This document shows, in pieces, positions 13,401 through 25,232 of a stretch of DNA of 64,000 nt (position 1 is its first letter; the number at the start of each line of letters is the position of its first letter). This stretch comes from Monosiga brevicollis MX1. Taxonomy: Eukaryota; Opisthokonta; Choanoflagellata; Craspedida; Salpingoecidae. The notes below the pieces were generated by a model. That model was not told the DNA's origin, ran no database searches, and saw only the letters and a program-made list of their open reading frames with translations. The translations under genes and the position numbers were made by a program. Location: positions 79,820 to 143,819 of the forward strand of contig NW_001865077.1 in the NCBI RefSeq assembly GCF_000002865.3, given 5' to 3'.

Positions 13401-15246
13401 TCGAGAACAATGGGGAGACGCAGAGGTGCACACGGCATTATGCACCTCTTCGCGGGCGTTGAGCTGAATGGCAAGATTGGCCACTTTCTGTGCATATTGG
13501 TGGGCCACTGAATCAGCTGTGGCGTCGACTGGAAGGGATACGGGCGCAGTGTCGGGGACACTCGACGATGCACTAGCTGGCAACTGATTCTCATCAACTT
13601 CCTGGCCCGGTGGTGCCTCGGTTGCGGGGTCTTCAGCTGAGAGAGGAAGCTGCTGAGTTGCAGGAACGTCATATTGTTCGGAGTCTTTTGCATCTGCTGT
13701 AGCCTCGACGCGCACGGCGGAGACGGTGGGATAATCCAGAGCAGGATTGCTCGGCAGCCGAGCGGGAGAAGTGGACGCCACCGGCTGTTCTGGATCTGCT
13801 GTCGTATTCAAGGAGGGACTGTCGTCCACGTCCAAATCCAGATCAAGATCTGGGTCCTCCCAAGCGCCTTGTACGTCACTGGCGGCACCCGGCTGCGCGT
13901 TTTTTGCGTCGGGTACTGATGACGCGCCCCCAGCATCTGCAGAGTTGTCGTCGGTCTGGGGAGCTACGAATTCTACTTCACTAGTGAGGGGCACTGGATT
14001 ATCCTGGGGCGCAAGGGTTGATGGCTCAGATTCAAACTCGGACGGTAACGCTCCTGCATCATCGGCCGTTGGAGCTTCTGGTCCCCGTTCATCAGATTCT
14101 GACGGCGCTGCCTCATTGATGGTTTCGGGTATTGCTGGCTCAGCCTCTGAGCTGGGAGGCTCAATGTCATCCGGGGCCACAGAAGCATTTTCGATGGGGG
14201 TGGGGGTGAGTGCCGAGACTGGCGGCTCCGATAAAAGGCTGTCCGGGTGCGCCGTACTGTTGCCGTCTGAATCAACGTCGGGCACAACAATGGATGTTTC
14301 GAGAGGCGAGGACTCTTCATCCAAGGCAGAAGTGGAAGTGGCAGCAGCAACGGACTGCTGCGTCGTTGGCTCGGGTTGAGATACCGAAGGGTCAGGGCTC
14401 AAAACTGGAGCTACGACTGGTTTTTCAAGGTTGTCAGGCAGCTGGGGCTCGGCACGCTTCCCATCGCCGCCATCCGATGCATCAAAGGGGCCTGGAGACT
14501 GAGGTACAACGGGTGAGGCAGGCTCAGTGAGGGTCACGGGGGCTTCTGAGGCGGTGGAAGTTTCATTCTTCTCCTTGAGCCGTTGTGAACGACCGCCGGC
14601 TGGTTTGCTCCGACGTGCGCCGAGCTTCGAACGGGCCCGCGCCTCCTGCAAACCATGCAAACATTCCAAAATGGCATGAGCACACGTGCACGGCAGATTC
14701 AGCAGGAAATGAAGAGCTGGTGGCACGGGGGTCAATCGATTCCAATTCGTGCCTTGCGCGCTGTTCGCTTTTCCTCCACGGCTTGGAGCAGTTCCTGAGA
14801 AACACAACCGTCGAGATGTCGGAGCAAGACGTTGAGAGCGCAAAGAGATGTTGTAGTGCAAAAAAAAAAAAAAAAAAATTCATAAAGTAAAAAGCGAATG
14901 TGTACCTGAGAAGCACTGCTGGCAGTCGCCGGCTCGGAAGGTTGAGGCATCATGTCAGAGGGGGTTGACCCGATGCCAGTGTCAGAAGGGGTTGGTAAGG
15001 AGCCATCTTGCTCCAAACCAGAGACCGAGTTTGGGCCACGGAAGACGTTGGTCAGGCCCGAGGCGTCAGATATGGCTATTCAACACGGGCTGCATGAGCT
15101 GACAGTTGAGGCAGAAGAGCTCAACCATGCGCGCGCGAGAGGTGGGGCTTACACTCATCAATGAGGGTGTCGCCGTCTTCTTGAATGTCCAATACTTTGT
15201 CGATCGACTTGACGGCCGATTTCAAGGTATCGCGAAACCAGCTCAT
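9735..15246 (-). CDS. TMF1: TMF1-like golgin (multi-exon coiled-coil protein)
   Basis: The first exon from ATG 15246 encodes MSWFRDTLKSAVKSIDKVLD followed by IQE. This matches the start of TATA element modulatory factor (TMF1/ARA160), where MSWF is followed by KSIDRVLDIQE. The final exon ends YQLMLQMYGEKAEEAEELKM then DLEDV, nearly the same as the TMF1 C-terminus. Between these lie an acidic Ser/Pro-rich region (exon about 13440-14645) and many short coiled-coil exons, including SSNINIKLQKKNK (near 12690), which resembles the TMF1 coiled coil. TMF1 is a Golgi tether that binds RAB6 through its C-terminal coiled coil. I estimate close to twenty exons. Introns hold A-tracts (10447-10482, 14860) and a G-tract (13171). 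The ends are secure; individual internal exon borders are not. Confidence 0.88.
10447..10482. repeat. Poly-A tract in intron
   Basis: A run of about 35 A on the plus strand (poly-T on the transcribed strand) within a TMF1-like intron. It probably acts as part of a polypyrimidine tract. Confidence 0.9.
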
Positions 15247-15599
15247 ATTGGCGCTGCGCAGATATCCTCGAGACCTGGCCACCCCCCAGAGGCGCAAGAC
15301 ACCACACGCAAGGAGCCAGTCGCCCGCGCTTGCACAACGCTGGTTTCCAAGCTGGGTGCAGGGCTGCGACCTGAATCTGGTCAGCACTTAAGACACGGCC
15401 CCTGCATCCCCGCGACACTAGCTCCTCCGAGCGAGCAACCGAGCCCGGCTCTGAAGCGGAGCGGGGGCGCAACAGGTGACAAGGCGCCCACACACACCTA
15501 AGACACGCGCCTTGGCAGCCCCCCGGCAGACGAGCCTGCTTTGAGCAAGAGGGATTCCAATACCAGGAACGACGACGACGAGCTGCTCAAACTGCCACT

Positions 15600-16015
15600 A
15601 AGAGAGAGAGAGACAGAGAGAGAGACAGAGAGAGAGAGACAGAGAGAGAGACAGAGACAGAGAGAGAGACAGAGACAGAGACAGAGACAGAGACAGAGAC
15701 AGAGACAGAGACAGAGACAGAGACAGAGAGACAGACAGAGAGACAGAGACAGAGACAGAGACAGAGACAGAGACAGAGACAGAGACAGAGACAGAGAGAG
15801 AGACAGAGACAGAGACAGAGAAAGAGAGACAGAGACAGAGACAGAGACAGAGACAGAGACAGAGAGACAGACAGAGAGACAGAGACAGACAGAGAGACAG
15901 AGACAGAGACAGAGACAGAGACAGAGAGAGAGACAGAGAGACAGAGACAGAGAGACAGAGACAGAGACAGAGAGACAGAGACAGAGACAGAGACAGAGAG
16001 ACAGACAGACTAACA
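15600..16015. repeat. (GACAGA)n / GA hexanucleotide array
   Basis: About 400 bp of GACAGA and GAGA units with GACAGACAGA interruptions, in the spacer between the TMF1-like 5' end and the 3' side of DRC5. Both strands are open over most of it only because the array lacks stop codons. No gene is supported. Confidence 0.95.
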
Positions 16016-16723
16016 ATGTCATGTCAGACAAACAGAGACAGAGTTTGTGACGATGCACAGACACACATAAATTTATAGAGGAAACAGAGATTTGTCAGAG
16101 GACGGAATAAAAAACAGAGAACGAGAGAGAGAGAGAGAGACCGACACCGAGAGAGATTTGTCAAGAGGCGAATACCTAGACGCCATGGCAGTGTCAAGGC
16201 AGTTGGAAGAGCGAGCGACATGATTGACCAGAGTGCACAGCGGCTGCCTCAAATGAGGAAAAGACCGACACAAGTGCCTCAGCGGCATGCCCACCAGATC
16301 GGTACAGAGTCATTTTTTGAGGGATTTTGCTCCATTTAATTGCCATTTTTTTTACAATGCGGATGTATCTTGTAATTTCGCACCCCCCCCCGTCTCGACT
16401 CGAGCGTGATAAAGCACGGGATTGCGACTTGGTGGCTGAGCATTTATGGTCTTTACATTCATATGGCCACAGGGGGCGGGTTGCCATTCAAAAGTACTAG
16501 GCTCCAAGGCTCGATGCCACAACCTCGTACTCACATGTTAATGCTCGATCAATCAGCAGTTTCAGCAAGGGCGCAAAAGGTAAACACAGACAATCAATCG
16601 ATTGGGTTCCGCCGGCAAGAAAATTTTAAGCCTGAGCAAAACACCGCCCTATTGCCGTGCATAGCTAAACGGGTAAAGATGAAGCACACGACACCACACT
16701 GCCGTTTCTCGACGCTGGGTCAA
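16016..16723. other. Spacer 3' of DRC5, nothing recognised
   Basis: Further short GA runs (16120-16140), then mixed sequence with a C-run at 16382-16391. No exon or RNA gene seen. Confidence 0.5.
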
Positions 16724-19201
16724 CTATGAAATCGTTTGTTTGTTCATGTTGGAGCCCAAGACGTCATTGATGGCGAGCTCGGTCTCCTGCGCACATGGTG
16801 AATCAAGCGGTGTGAGCCGAAATAGGCCATGCTAGACACATAGTTGCACGGCCAACAACAATGCTTACGTTTGAAAAGCCGGTCAGACGTGTATCCATGA
16901 CCATGAGCGACGAATTGTGATCCAAAGCGTCCAGCAGACGCTACGCCATTTGATACACCACGATCAAGTTAGTCGCGAGGACCCGCCGCTCATGGGCGCG
17001 TGACTTTCAGAATGAGAAGGACAGTGGTCTAAAACTCACCTTGCCCGTCTCGTCACCCAGTTCGTTACCGCTCAGATCGAGCTGTTCCAGCGACTTGTTC
17101 TTCTCAATGAGCTCGCTGAGAAAAGACGCGAGTGCATGTGCATGAGCACGAGGTGCAGGTGCCCATTGCTTGCCGGTACCGCAGGTGGGCCTCGCAAGCA
17201 AGCGTGTTGCCTTCAGTCCACAGTGCACATACCTCAGAGAAGATGAGGCGCGAGCCGTGATGCCGTTGCAGCTGACATTGAGTCGCCGAAGCGTTGTTTG
17301 CTCGCACAGCTGGTGAATGGAGTTGAATCAGGCGGACGGTACCAAAATGACCTCAAGGCGACCGTTCAGATGCACCAACGTCATCTCCACATGCCACAAC
17401 TCTGGCTGGCTAAGGAAGAGCAACTTACAGCGGTGAATAGGGCGTGGGCCCCTTGGTCGCCAATGTCGTTGCGTCGGAGGTTGAGCGTCGTCAAAAATCC
17501 ATTGCCCATCAAACCCATGGCCAACGCTCGCGCCCCAACTGGCGCAATCTATCAAGCGTGCGTTGGATCAATGAGCGGCTGAACGACGTTGCCACACACG
17601 ACACGTTCCGAAGCTGTACTCGACCTGGTTCTCCGCAAGGTTCAGGCCAGCCAGTTGACAGTGACCATTCAGAAGCTTGGCTAACGCACGCGCACCACTA
17701 CAGGGCCGGATGGAACCAGGGCCAGGTGCTCACCACATGAATAAACGGAGCATAGGCCGGAGGAATCACGCGGCAGGGGTAAATGTTTCATGGCGACCAA
17801 ACGTACCGGTCGCCAAAGGCATTCATGGAAAGGTCCAGTGATACGAGGGACTTGTTGTCCAACAGCTTGGCTGCTAGAAGGCGCACCTTGCGATCGTCCA
17901 GCAAACTATCCCGAATATGTAAAGTCACGGTAGCGGCACTTCACATTTTGCTTGGAGCATGTGCGACAGGCTGGCAGGGACACACCTTTCTGTGACGGAC
18001 AAATACTGCAGCTGAGGCGAATACTTGACACAGTCGCCAACCAAGAGAGCATCGGCATTGGTGGCACCAAACATGTTCCAGCGAAACGCCATGCCGCAAT
18101 CTTTTTTCTGTTGAAAAATAAAAAATAAAAAATTCACAGTCGCACCGCACCACAAGGGAATGTGCGAATCAAAGAATGCGCTGAATGAGGGCCTGCAATC
18201 AGGAAGCCAATGCAGGAAAGTTTCCAACTCTACTCCTCGCACATTTGCCAGTGCAAAGCAGGTGCTTGTGGGGAGTTGGAAGAAAACAGATGCATAGTCT
18301 TGCCTTGAAAGCCACTTTGAGAGTGTGTAGGTTGGGGAGCAGTTCTACAACGTTGCTCAGATCGAGGTGGTCGCGGACCACGTCTTCATCTTCCTCGTTC
18401 TCTTCGTCATCTGTGTCAGGGTTGGCAGGGTCGGTGTCAAGCTTGGCCCCCTCCGGCAGAGGCTCGGCTAGAGGCTCCAGTTCATTCTCAGGTGGCAACA
18501 CGTCGGCCGGGGGCTGTAACTCTGTCAGATCCAACACTTGTACCAACGGTTGAGCAAAGGCGATGCTTCGCTTCAAGGCCTCTTCATCGTCTGTGCCCGG
18601 CACGAATCGCTCAAGGGCCTCTAGGAGTGCAGATCAAAAGCAGATTCAAGTCAAATTCAGCATGAGGCACAAGTTGGATCAGTGGCGTTCACGTGCACAA
18701 GCACGCAAAGAACGGGCCAACCGTCGGAGCTCGGAATTTACCTTGGAGGTAGCGCTCCATGAACAGGCGCTTCCAGCTGCCGCCATGGCGGTGAATGTTG
18801 CTATTGGGAAAGCGGGCCATGCAGCAGCGGCGCCAATAGGCTTCGTCACCAATCAAGTGCGCAGTCAAGCTGAGGGGCAAGTCGCTGGGTAGGGCCGTCA
18901 GGATGCGGTCGCGAAACTCGGCTGGCACGGCGTCCAGAATGGGGTTTTCTTGAAAGTCGGCCAAGATCTGGCCAAGGCACAGATCGCGCAGACTGGGGAC
19001 AAGGGATTTGTTCCAGGTGGGGTCTTCAACAATGATGCGGCGCATACGCCGCGGGTTCACCTTGTCACCTGCCCCCGCCGCAGCGGCCTAGGTTGGAACA
19101 GACACCCAGCGCGTCAAGCCTGCGAGAAGACGCGCCATGAAGCAGAAGCGCGCAGGTGCACGTACAGGCGGGTTGGGAAGATTGACAGCCTTGGTAGCCA
19201 T
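16724..19201 (-). CDS. DRC5: Dynein regulatory complex subunit 5 (TCTE1), leucine-rich repeat protein
   Basis: The ATG at 19201 begins a short exon (MATKAVNLPNPP, GTACGT donor). The next exon starts at 19090 and reads RRMRRIIVEDPTWNKSLVPS, then the NPILDAVPAE region and GGSWKRLFMERYLQ. These closely match the conserved N-terminal region of TCTE1. A later exon has KDCGMAFRWNMFGAT, the equivalent of TCTE1 KDCGMNFEWNLF. RNase-inhibitor-type leucine-rich repeats follow, one or two per exon (for example LEQLDLSGNELGDETGK near 17080). The C-terminal exons encode LLDALDHNSSLMVMDTRLTG and then ETELAINDVLGSN, ending in TAG at 16724-16726. An acidic insert (18400-18600) lies between the N-terminal domain and the repeats. 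DRC5 is part of the nexin-dynein regulatory complex of motile axonemes, which fits a flagellated cell. Confidence 0.93.
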
Positions 19202-19468
19202 GCCAGCTTGTGCTCGGCTTCTGGTGTGCACACTTGTAAAGTCTTTGGGTGACCAGCGCGACTCGAGTCTCCTGCGCACAGGCGGTTCCAGTGCAAAGCT
19301 TCAGTCAGGCAAAATGTTGCCCTCTGTCGAGGCCCACGCGAACACAACACACGCGCCACACCAAGCCTGGCCCAACATCAGACGTGACAAACCACCCTTG
19401 CCCACACCCCCCTCGTCCCTTACCAGTCCCTGGTCAAGCCGTCGGGCTGCCCGAGCGAGGGCTCGCCT

Positions 19469-19469
<1 letters not shown>

Positions 19470-19505
<36 letters not shown>
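19470..19505. repeat. (AC)n microsatellite
   Basis: About 17 AC units upstream of the DRC5 5' end. Confidence 0.9.
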
Positions 19506-19506
<1 letters not shown>

Positions 19507-19509
19507 CAG

Positions 19510-20103
19510 AGACAGAGCACACACTTGTTGTATTTCCGTCGTCAAGCGGCCCTAAGTGAAAGTGTGTCAGCTTTCACATTAAAAGACATTTTCCTTTTTT
19601 AAACAATTCAAAATAAGAGAGGGTTGAGGGCTGGGCAGGGGAAGAGGAGGCCTGCTCACCGGTCGGTGGTGCTTCACTGGCTGTGGGCGGGGCGATGGCC
19701 TTTGTCTTGTCGACTCACAGCTCTGCTCTTCGGCTCGAGCATCATTGGGCATGGATGCAGCTATGGCTCAATTTCCGATTGATCATACCCATTTTTCACC
19801 AGTTCACTCTCCTGAATCGATTGACGGTCTTATGAACGGGCCTTCCTTCCGTTCTGATCGGGCGACGCGGGCCAATCCCACCACAGCTTTGTGAGGTGTG
19901 AATCGAGCAAGCGGCACGGGAATGGGACGGTACGGCTAAAAGTTGACACGCGAAAAACATTGCAAAAAAGAATAAACCCGTTCATCTGCCACAGGCAGGG
20001 GCTCAAAATCCAAGAAAAAAGCAAGAAAAAAGCTAAAAAAAAAAAAAAGAGATTGTTGCACGTGCAACGCCACGAAGTGCAATAGCCTGGCTGAGAAAGA
20101 GCC
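19510..20103. other. Spacer between DRC5 5' end and PP2C 3' end
   Basis: Mixed sequence with A-runs near 20030-20050. It probably holds the DRC5 promoter and the PP2C 3' UTR. No exon recognised. Confidence 0.5.
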
Positions 20104-21499
20104 CTAGAGGCAAAGAAGAACGGCCGTGCAATCATCCGAGCTGTTGACAGCGAGCATGTTGTTTGCATGTGCGTCATCACAGAGCTGTTGGGCGGCTTCT
20201 TGTGCCGTGGCTGTGCGGGCAAGGACATCAAGGATGACGTCTCGCTTCAAGCCGTCGGTAATGCCGTCCGAGACAACAAGAATGGCAAATGTTTCATCCG
20301 CATCGAGGACGCGAACATAGCAATCTGGTTCAAAGGACACGCCGTATGCACTCAGCTGTTTATGACCCAGCGACTTTGAAATTTGCACTTGGTGCGCCCG
20401 CAAGTCGGCTTCGTCATCGATAGCCAGGTAGTGATCTTCTGTGACGTGGCCGCGCTGACCAAGGACGCTTGCAACCCGCTCACGTTCATCTGCTGAGTGA
20501 AGGTTGTGCCGCCGTGTGACATAGCCCAGATCCAGGCCATCGGCTTTGAGCGGTTGGTTGCAACTAGATGCCAAGGGCAAAGGGATGAGTCAACCCGCGT
20601 GTTACGGAATCTCGTGGATCTCGGGAAAGACATGAAAACTAAAAAGAGGGAGGCGCCGGGAGTATACCAAACGCATACCGGGCAAGGGCCACGAGGGAAT
20701 CACCGGCATGCGCGCATGCAAACATCATTCGATCGTCTGGCGGAAAGAGAGCCAAGAGCCAAGGGTCAGTGGAGGTGAGGTGTACGGACCAAGGCGGCGT
20801 CGGCTCCAGGCCTCGATCGTACCAGAGAGATGAAGAAGCAGGGCGATGGCAGCCGTGGTACCGTAGTCAAGTGGACTGGTGTGGCCATCATGCCGTACAA
20901 TGCATTGACCCCATTTGGGGTGGTCGAGGCGGGCAAAACGATGCAGCTGTCCACCTTGTGTGTATTCATATTCGGCTGGCCATTGTGCATAATCGTCAAT
21001 GATGGCGGTATGCAGGCGTTTGAAGATGGCTTTAAGCAAGGTGTCCGGCTCGTGTGCTACATGCTCCCATCTGCCGGTGACGTGGGCACATCAAGGCACG
21101 AGGCTGCCGTGAGCTCATGGGCAAGAATGGGCAAGAATGGGCGAGAATGAGCAAGAATGAACCGATACAATTCCAAGCGATGGTTGGCGACCAACTCTGG
21201 GAGGCGATCGGCTTCACGGCGGACAGCGGCGCCGACAATTTTGTTGAGCGTGTCGGCGGCACATTGTGAGGCGCGCTCGCCACCGGGCGAGTGGCCATCA
21301 AAGACGGCGGCCAAGGAGAAACGGCCGACGCCTGCAAGACGGCCACTCGTCAAAAAGTAGCTGTCCTGGTTGACGCTGGCATCTATTCGCGCGAAAGAGG
21401 AAAGTGAGACAAGGGCAAGGCAAGGGTGAAGAGGTCGAGGGGAGGGCCAAGCGTACGCTGGGTTCCACAGCGTGAAAACGCAGCCGAGTCCACAGCCAT
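20104..21499 (-). CDS. Divergent PP2C-family Ser/Thr phosphatase (multi-exon)
   Basis: The ATG at 21499 gives MAVDSAAFSRCGTQ. Splicing at the GTACGC donor (near 21455) to an acceptor near 21383 continues in phase as HASVNQDSYF, the PP2C motif usually written ENQD. The next motifs are FSLAAVFDGHSPGGERASQC (usually DGHGG), then AHAGDSLVALAR (near 20700-20740, usually GDSR) and ILVVSDGITDGL (usually SDGLWD). The last is NSSDDCTAVLLCL (usually DNxT) just before the stop at 20104-20106. These are the metal-binding and core motifs of PPM phosphatases in the right order, over about 4-5 exons. Asp of DGH and of SDG are kept. The final motif has DD where DN is usual and GDS lacks the usual Arg, so activity may be altered. 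Substrate unknown. Confidence 0.8.
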
Positions 21500-22851
<1,352 letters not shown>

Positions 22852-24394
22852 TTAGTGCTGCTCCTCGCGTGCCGCGTCGGGGCTGCGGGGCTGAACCAAG
22901 ACCCCGGGCTGTTTGGTGTGGATGGCCAGGCCGCGTTCAGATTCTTGGTCCAAGTCAAGGGTCACATCAGTCATCTTCTTCGGAGCGGCCGCGGAAGCGT
23001 TTTGGGTTTGGACCTTGGGGGCTGCCCAGCACTGACAGGTGACGGCGCTCCAGCAGCTGCTTGCCACCGTCTTGGCACCCTCCAACGCTCGCGTCACCGA
23101 AGATGACTCTGCCGCGTCGTGCGTCATTGGACCCATGGGGTTGGGCCGTGTCGACGCGGAAGGCGCAAGGCGTCCACCCCATGACGGTTTACGCAGCGGC
23201 ATCATTGAGAAGCGCGAGCTGTGTCGGTGACGTTCCGGAGCGAGTGCTGCCAGCGCCTCTGCTGGCGTCCCGAGCAAACACTCTAGAAAAATGTCTGGCC
23301 ACAAGACAGAGAGCAAAGGGGCGATATCCCAGCAATGAGGTTCACGCCAAACTGAAGCGAAGCTTAAGCCCCGGGCACTCACTAGGCCTGCCACCCGCAG
23401 CTGGTGTAGCAGAGGCAGCATCGTTGGAAGCGTCGGGTCCGGGCTGGACAAATGTTGCCATGCGGGAGCGATCGAGCGTGATCTGAATCGCGTATTCGTC
23501 CAGCTCCAGGACTTGTGGCGCCACTTGTACAAACTTGCAATGCAGATTGGGACTGCCTGCTGGCTCAAGGGCAAAGACATGGACGTGGCAAGCACAGAGG
23601 ATGAGACGGGGAAGCAAAGGCCAAATGTGCGGAGACGGGCTCGTAGGATGCCAGCCAGAGAGGCAAGGACGACAAAGCCCAACTTGCCGATGCCCGGGAG
23701 CGTATACAAGGCCCAAGCTGGCGCAGCCGGGTCAGAAGAGGGTGGGGTGATAAACATGCGCTGCATATAGGCAGCAGCAATCATGTGCTTGTCCTTGTGT
23801 GCAAAGCTCTGCGCTCACGGCCCGCATGTGATATGAGTGCGCCCTTGCAGATGGCACAAGGGGAAGGCGAGGCAAGCGTCGGGCCTTGCCTCGGGCAAGT
23901 GGGCGGCAAGACAATCCAGCACGATTTCACGAGAGGCAAAGAGTTGGGTGCGATCATGACCGGCCAGGACAAAGACCAGGTCCACATCCGTCTGAGGTGG
24001 CCCGGCACGACAGGCAAGACCAGGATCAGACTTGGCAGTGAACTGCAGATGCAAGCGAGTCAGGGTCAGAGCCAGGGCCAGGGCCAGAGGGGCGTACCAG
24101 GGGAAATTCCGAGTTGATGCAGTTGGCAACGGCGTTGCCTTCAAGCTTGACGGCTTGGACTTGCGTTTGACAGGTGTGCAGTTCATCCTCGATTTGCCAG
24201 GCAAAGCGCAGGGGCGCGAGATGCACGGCGGGCCAGGACGCGCTGAGAAAGGTGCCGCCGCGGAGCTGCATCTCAGTGCCGAGCGTAGCCCGCAGGATCG
24301 CCACTTGTTCATCCTGGAGCATCACGTCGTTGCCGTGCACATCCGTGGGCAGCGGAAGAGCACCGCCGTTGCTCTCATGGCTTTGCTCGGCCAT
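22852..24394 (-). CDS. Unassigned probable membrane protein (multi-exon)
   Basis: The ATG at 24394 starts MAEQSHESNGGALPLPTD. The exon ends CINSEFPL at a GTACGC donor (near 24099) and continues in phase after an acceptor near 24047 (FTAKSDPGLACRAG, then VDLVFVLAGHD). A later exon starts SFAHKDKHMIAAAYMQRMF (near 23808) and contains the hydrophobic stretch LGFVVLASLAGIL, a candidate transmembrane segment. The next contains VLELDEYAIQITLDRSRMAT (near 23500). The last exon (from about 23285) is long, Ala/Ser-rich and ends with a stop at 22852. The domain pattern is two soluble modules either side of one or two membrane segments. I do not recognise the family. The splice between the second and third exons is uncertain. 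Confidence 0.5.
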
Positions 24395-25232
24395 CTCAGT
24401 TGAGGTTCATGGGCAGCGAGGCAGCAGCAAGAAGGAAGAAACTGACAAAGAGGAGAGTAAGCGAGAGAGGGAGGGAGAGAGGGAGGAGGAGAAGGAGCGT
24501 GAACAAAGACTTGCTCCAAACGTCCATAAAAGCACCAGCGCCGAGGCACAGGAAGCAACGTCGAGGTGGGCGGCGGAAGCGGAAGCAGCGGGCGCCGTTC
24601 GGGGCACAATCACAAGCGCTTGACAGGTTGGGCAAAACGGGACAAGAGAGAGGTAGCGCTTTGGTCTGATTGACTTTTCAGAGGTGGCGGGTTAGGGAGG
24701 GTATAGTCTCAGAGAATGTGTGTTACCTGCATCAGCGGGGTGTGAAAATCAATGTGATTATAACGATATTCAGAGAGACAATTGCCAAGATGCTCAAACT
24801 GTAGAGAGGTGTTGCATGATCGCAACACAGATGAGAGAGAGAGGGACGAGCAGCAATCGGCGGACATCTGTCTCTGTCCGCAGTTTTTCAAGTGTGGCAG
24901 TTTAAAGGTATACCGCGCTTCAATTTGAACCTCGGGTGTGAGAGAGCTTGCCCTCAGCCTGACGAGAGGCGCGCGAATGGACTTGACATCCGGATGTATG
25001 TGAACAACAACAACAGCATCAACAGCAACTCGAATAACCCAGAGAAGAACACCAATGCGTTGGATGTGCCAACGCTCACACACTGCCATAAAATATATCG
25101 GATGCAGGGGAGCAGGAGGAGCAGCAGTCATGGCCTTGACTGCCTCCCCCCAATACTCGCCACTAGTTTACAACAAAAGCGTTGGCCTCAAGCACCGCTC
25201 CAGGCCACGCCCCAAACGACATTTGTCTGTGA
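24395..25232. other. Spacer between two minus-strand genes
   Basis: Short GA-rich runs (24460-24500) and AAC/AGC repeats near 25005-25035. I see no supported exon. Confidence 0.5.

Noticed and set aside
15498-16064. Long open frames on both strands over the GACAGA array (Arg/Glu/Gln or Leu/Ser/Cys proteins)
   Set aside because: The repeat has no stop codons in these frames. Composition is pure repeat and no start, domain or splice context supports translation.
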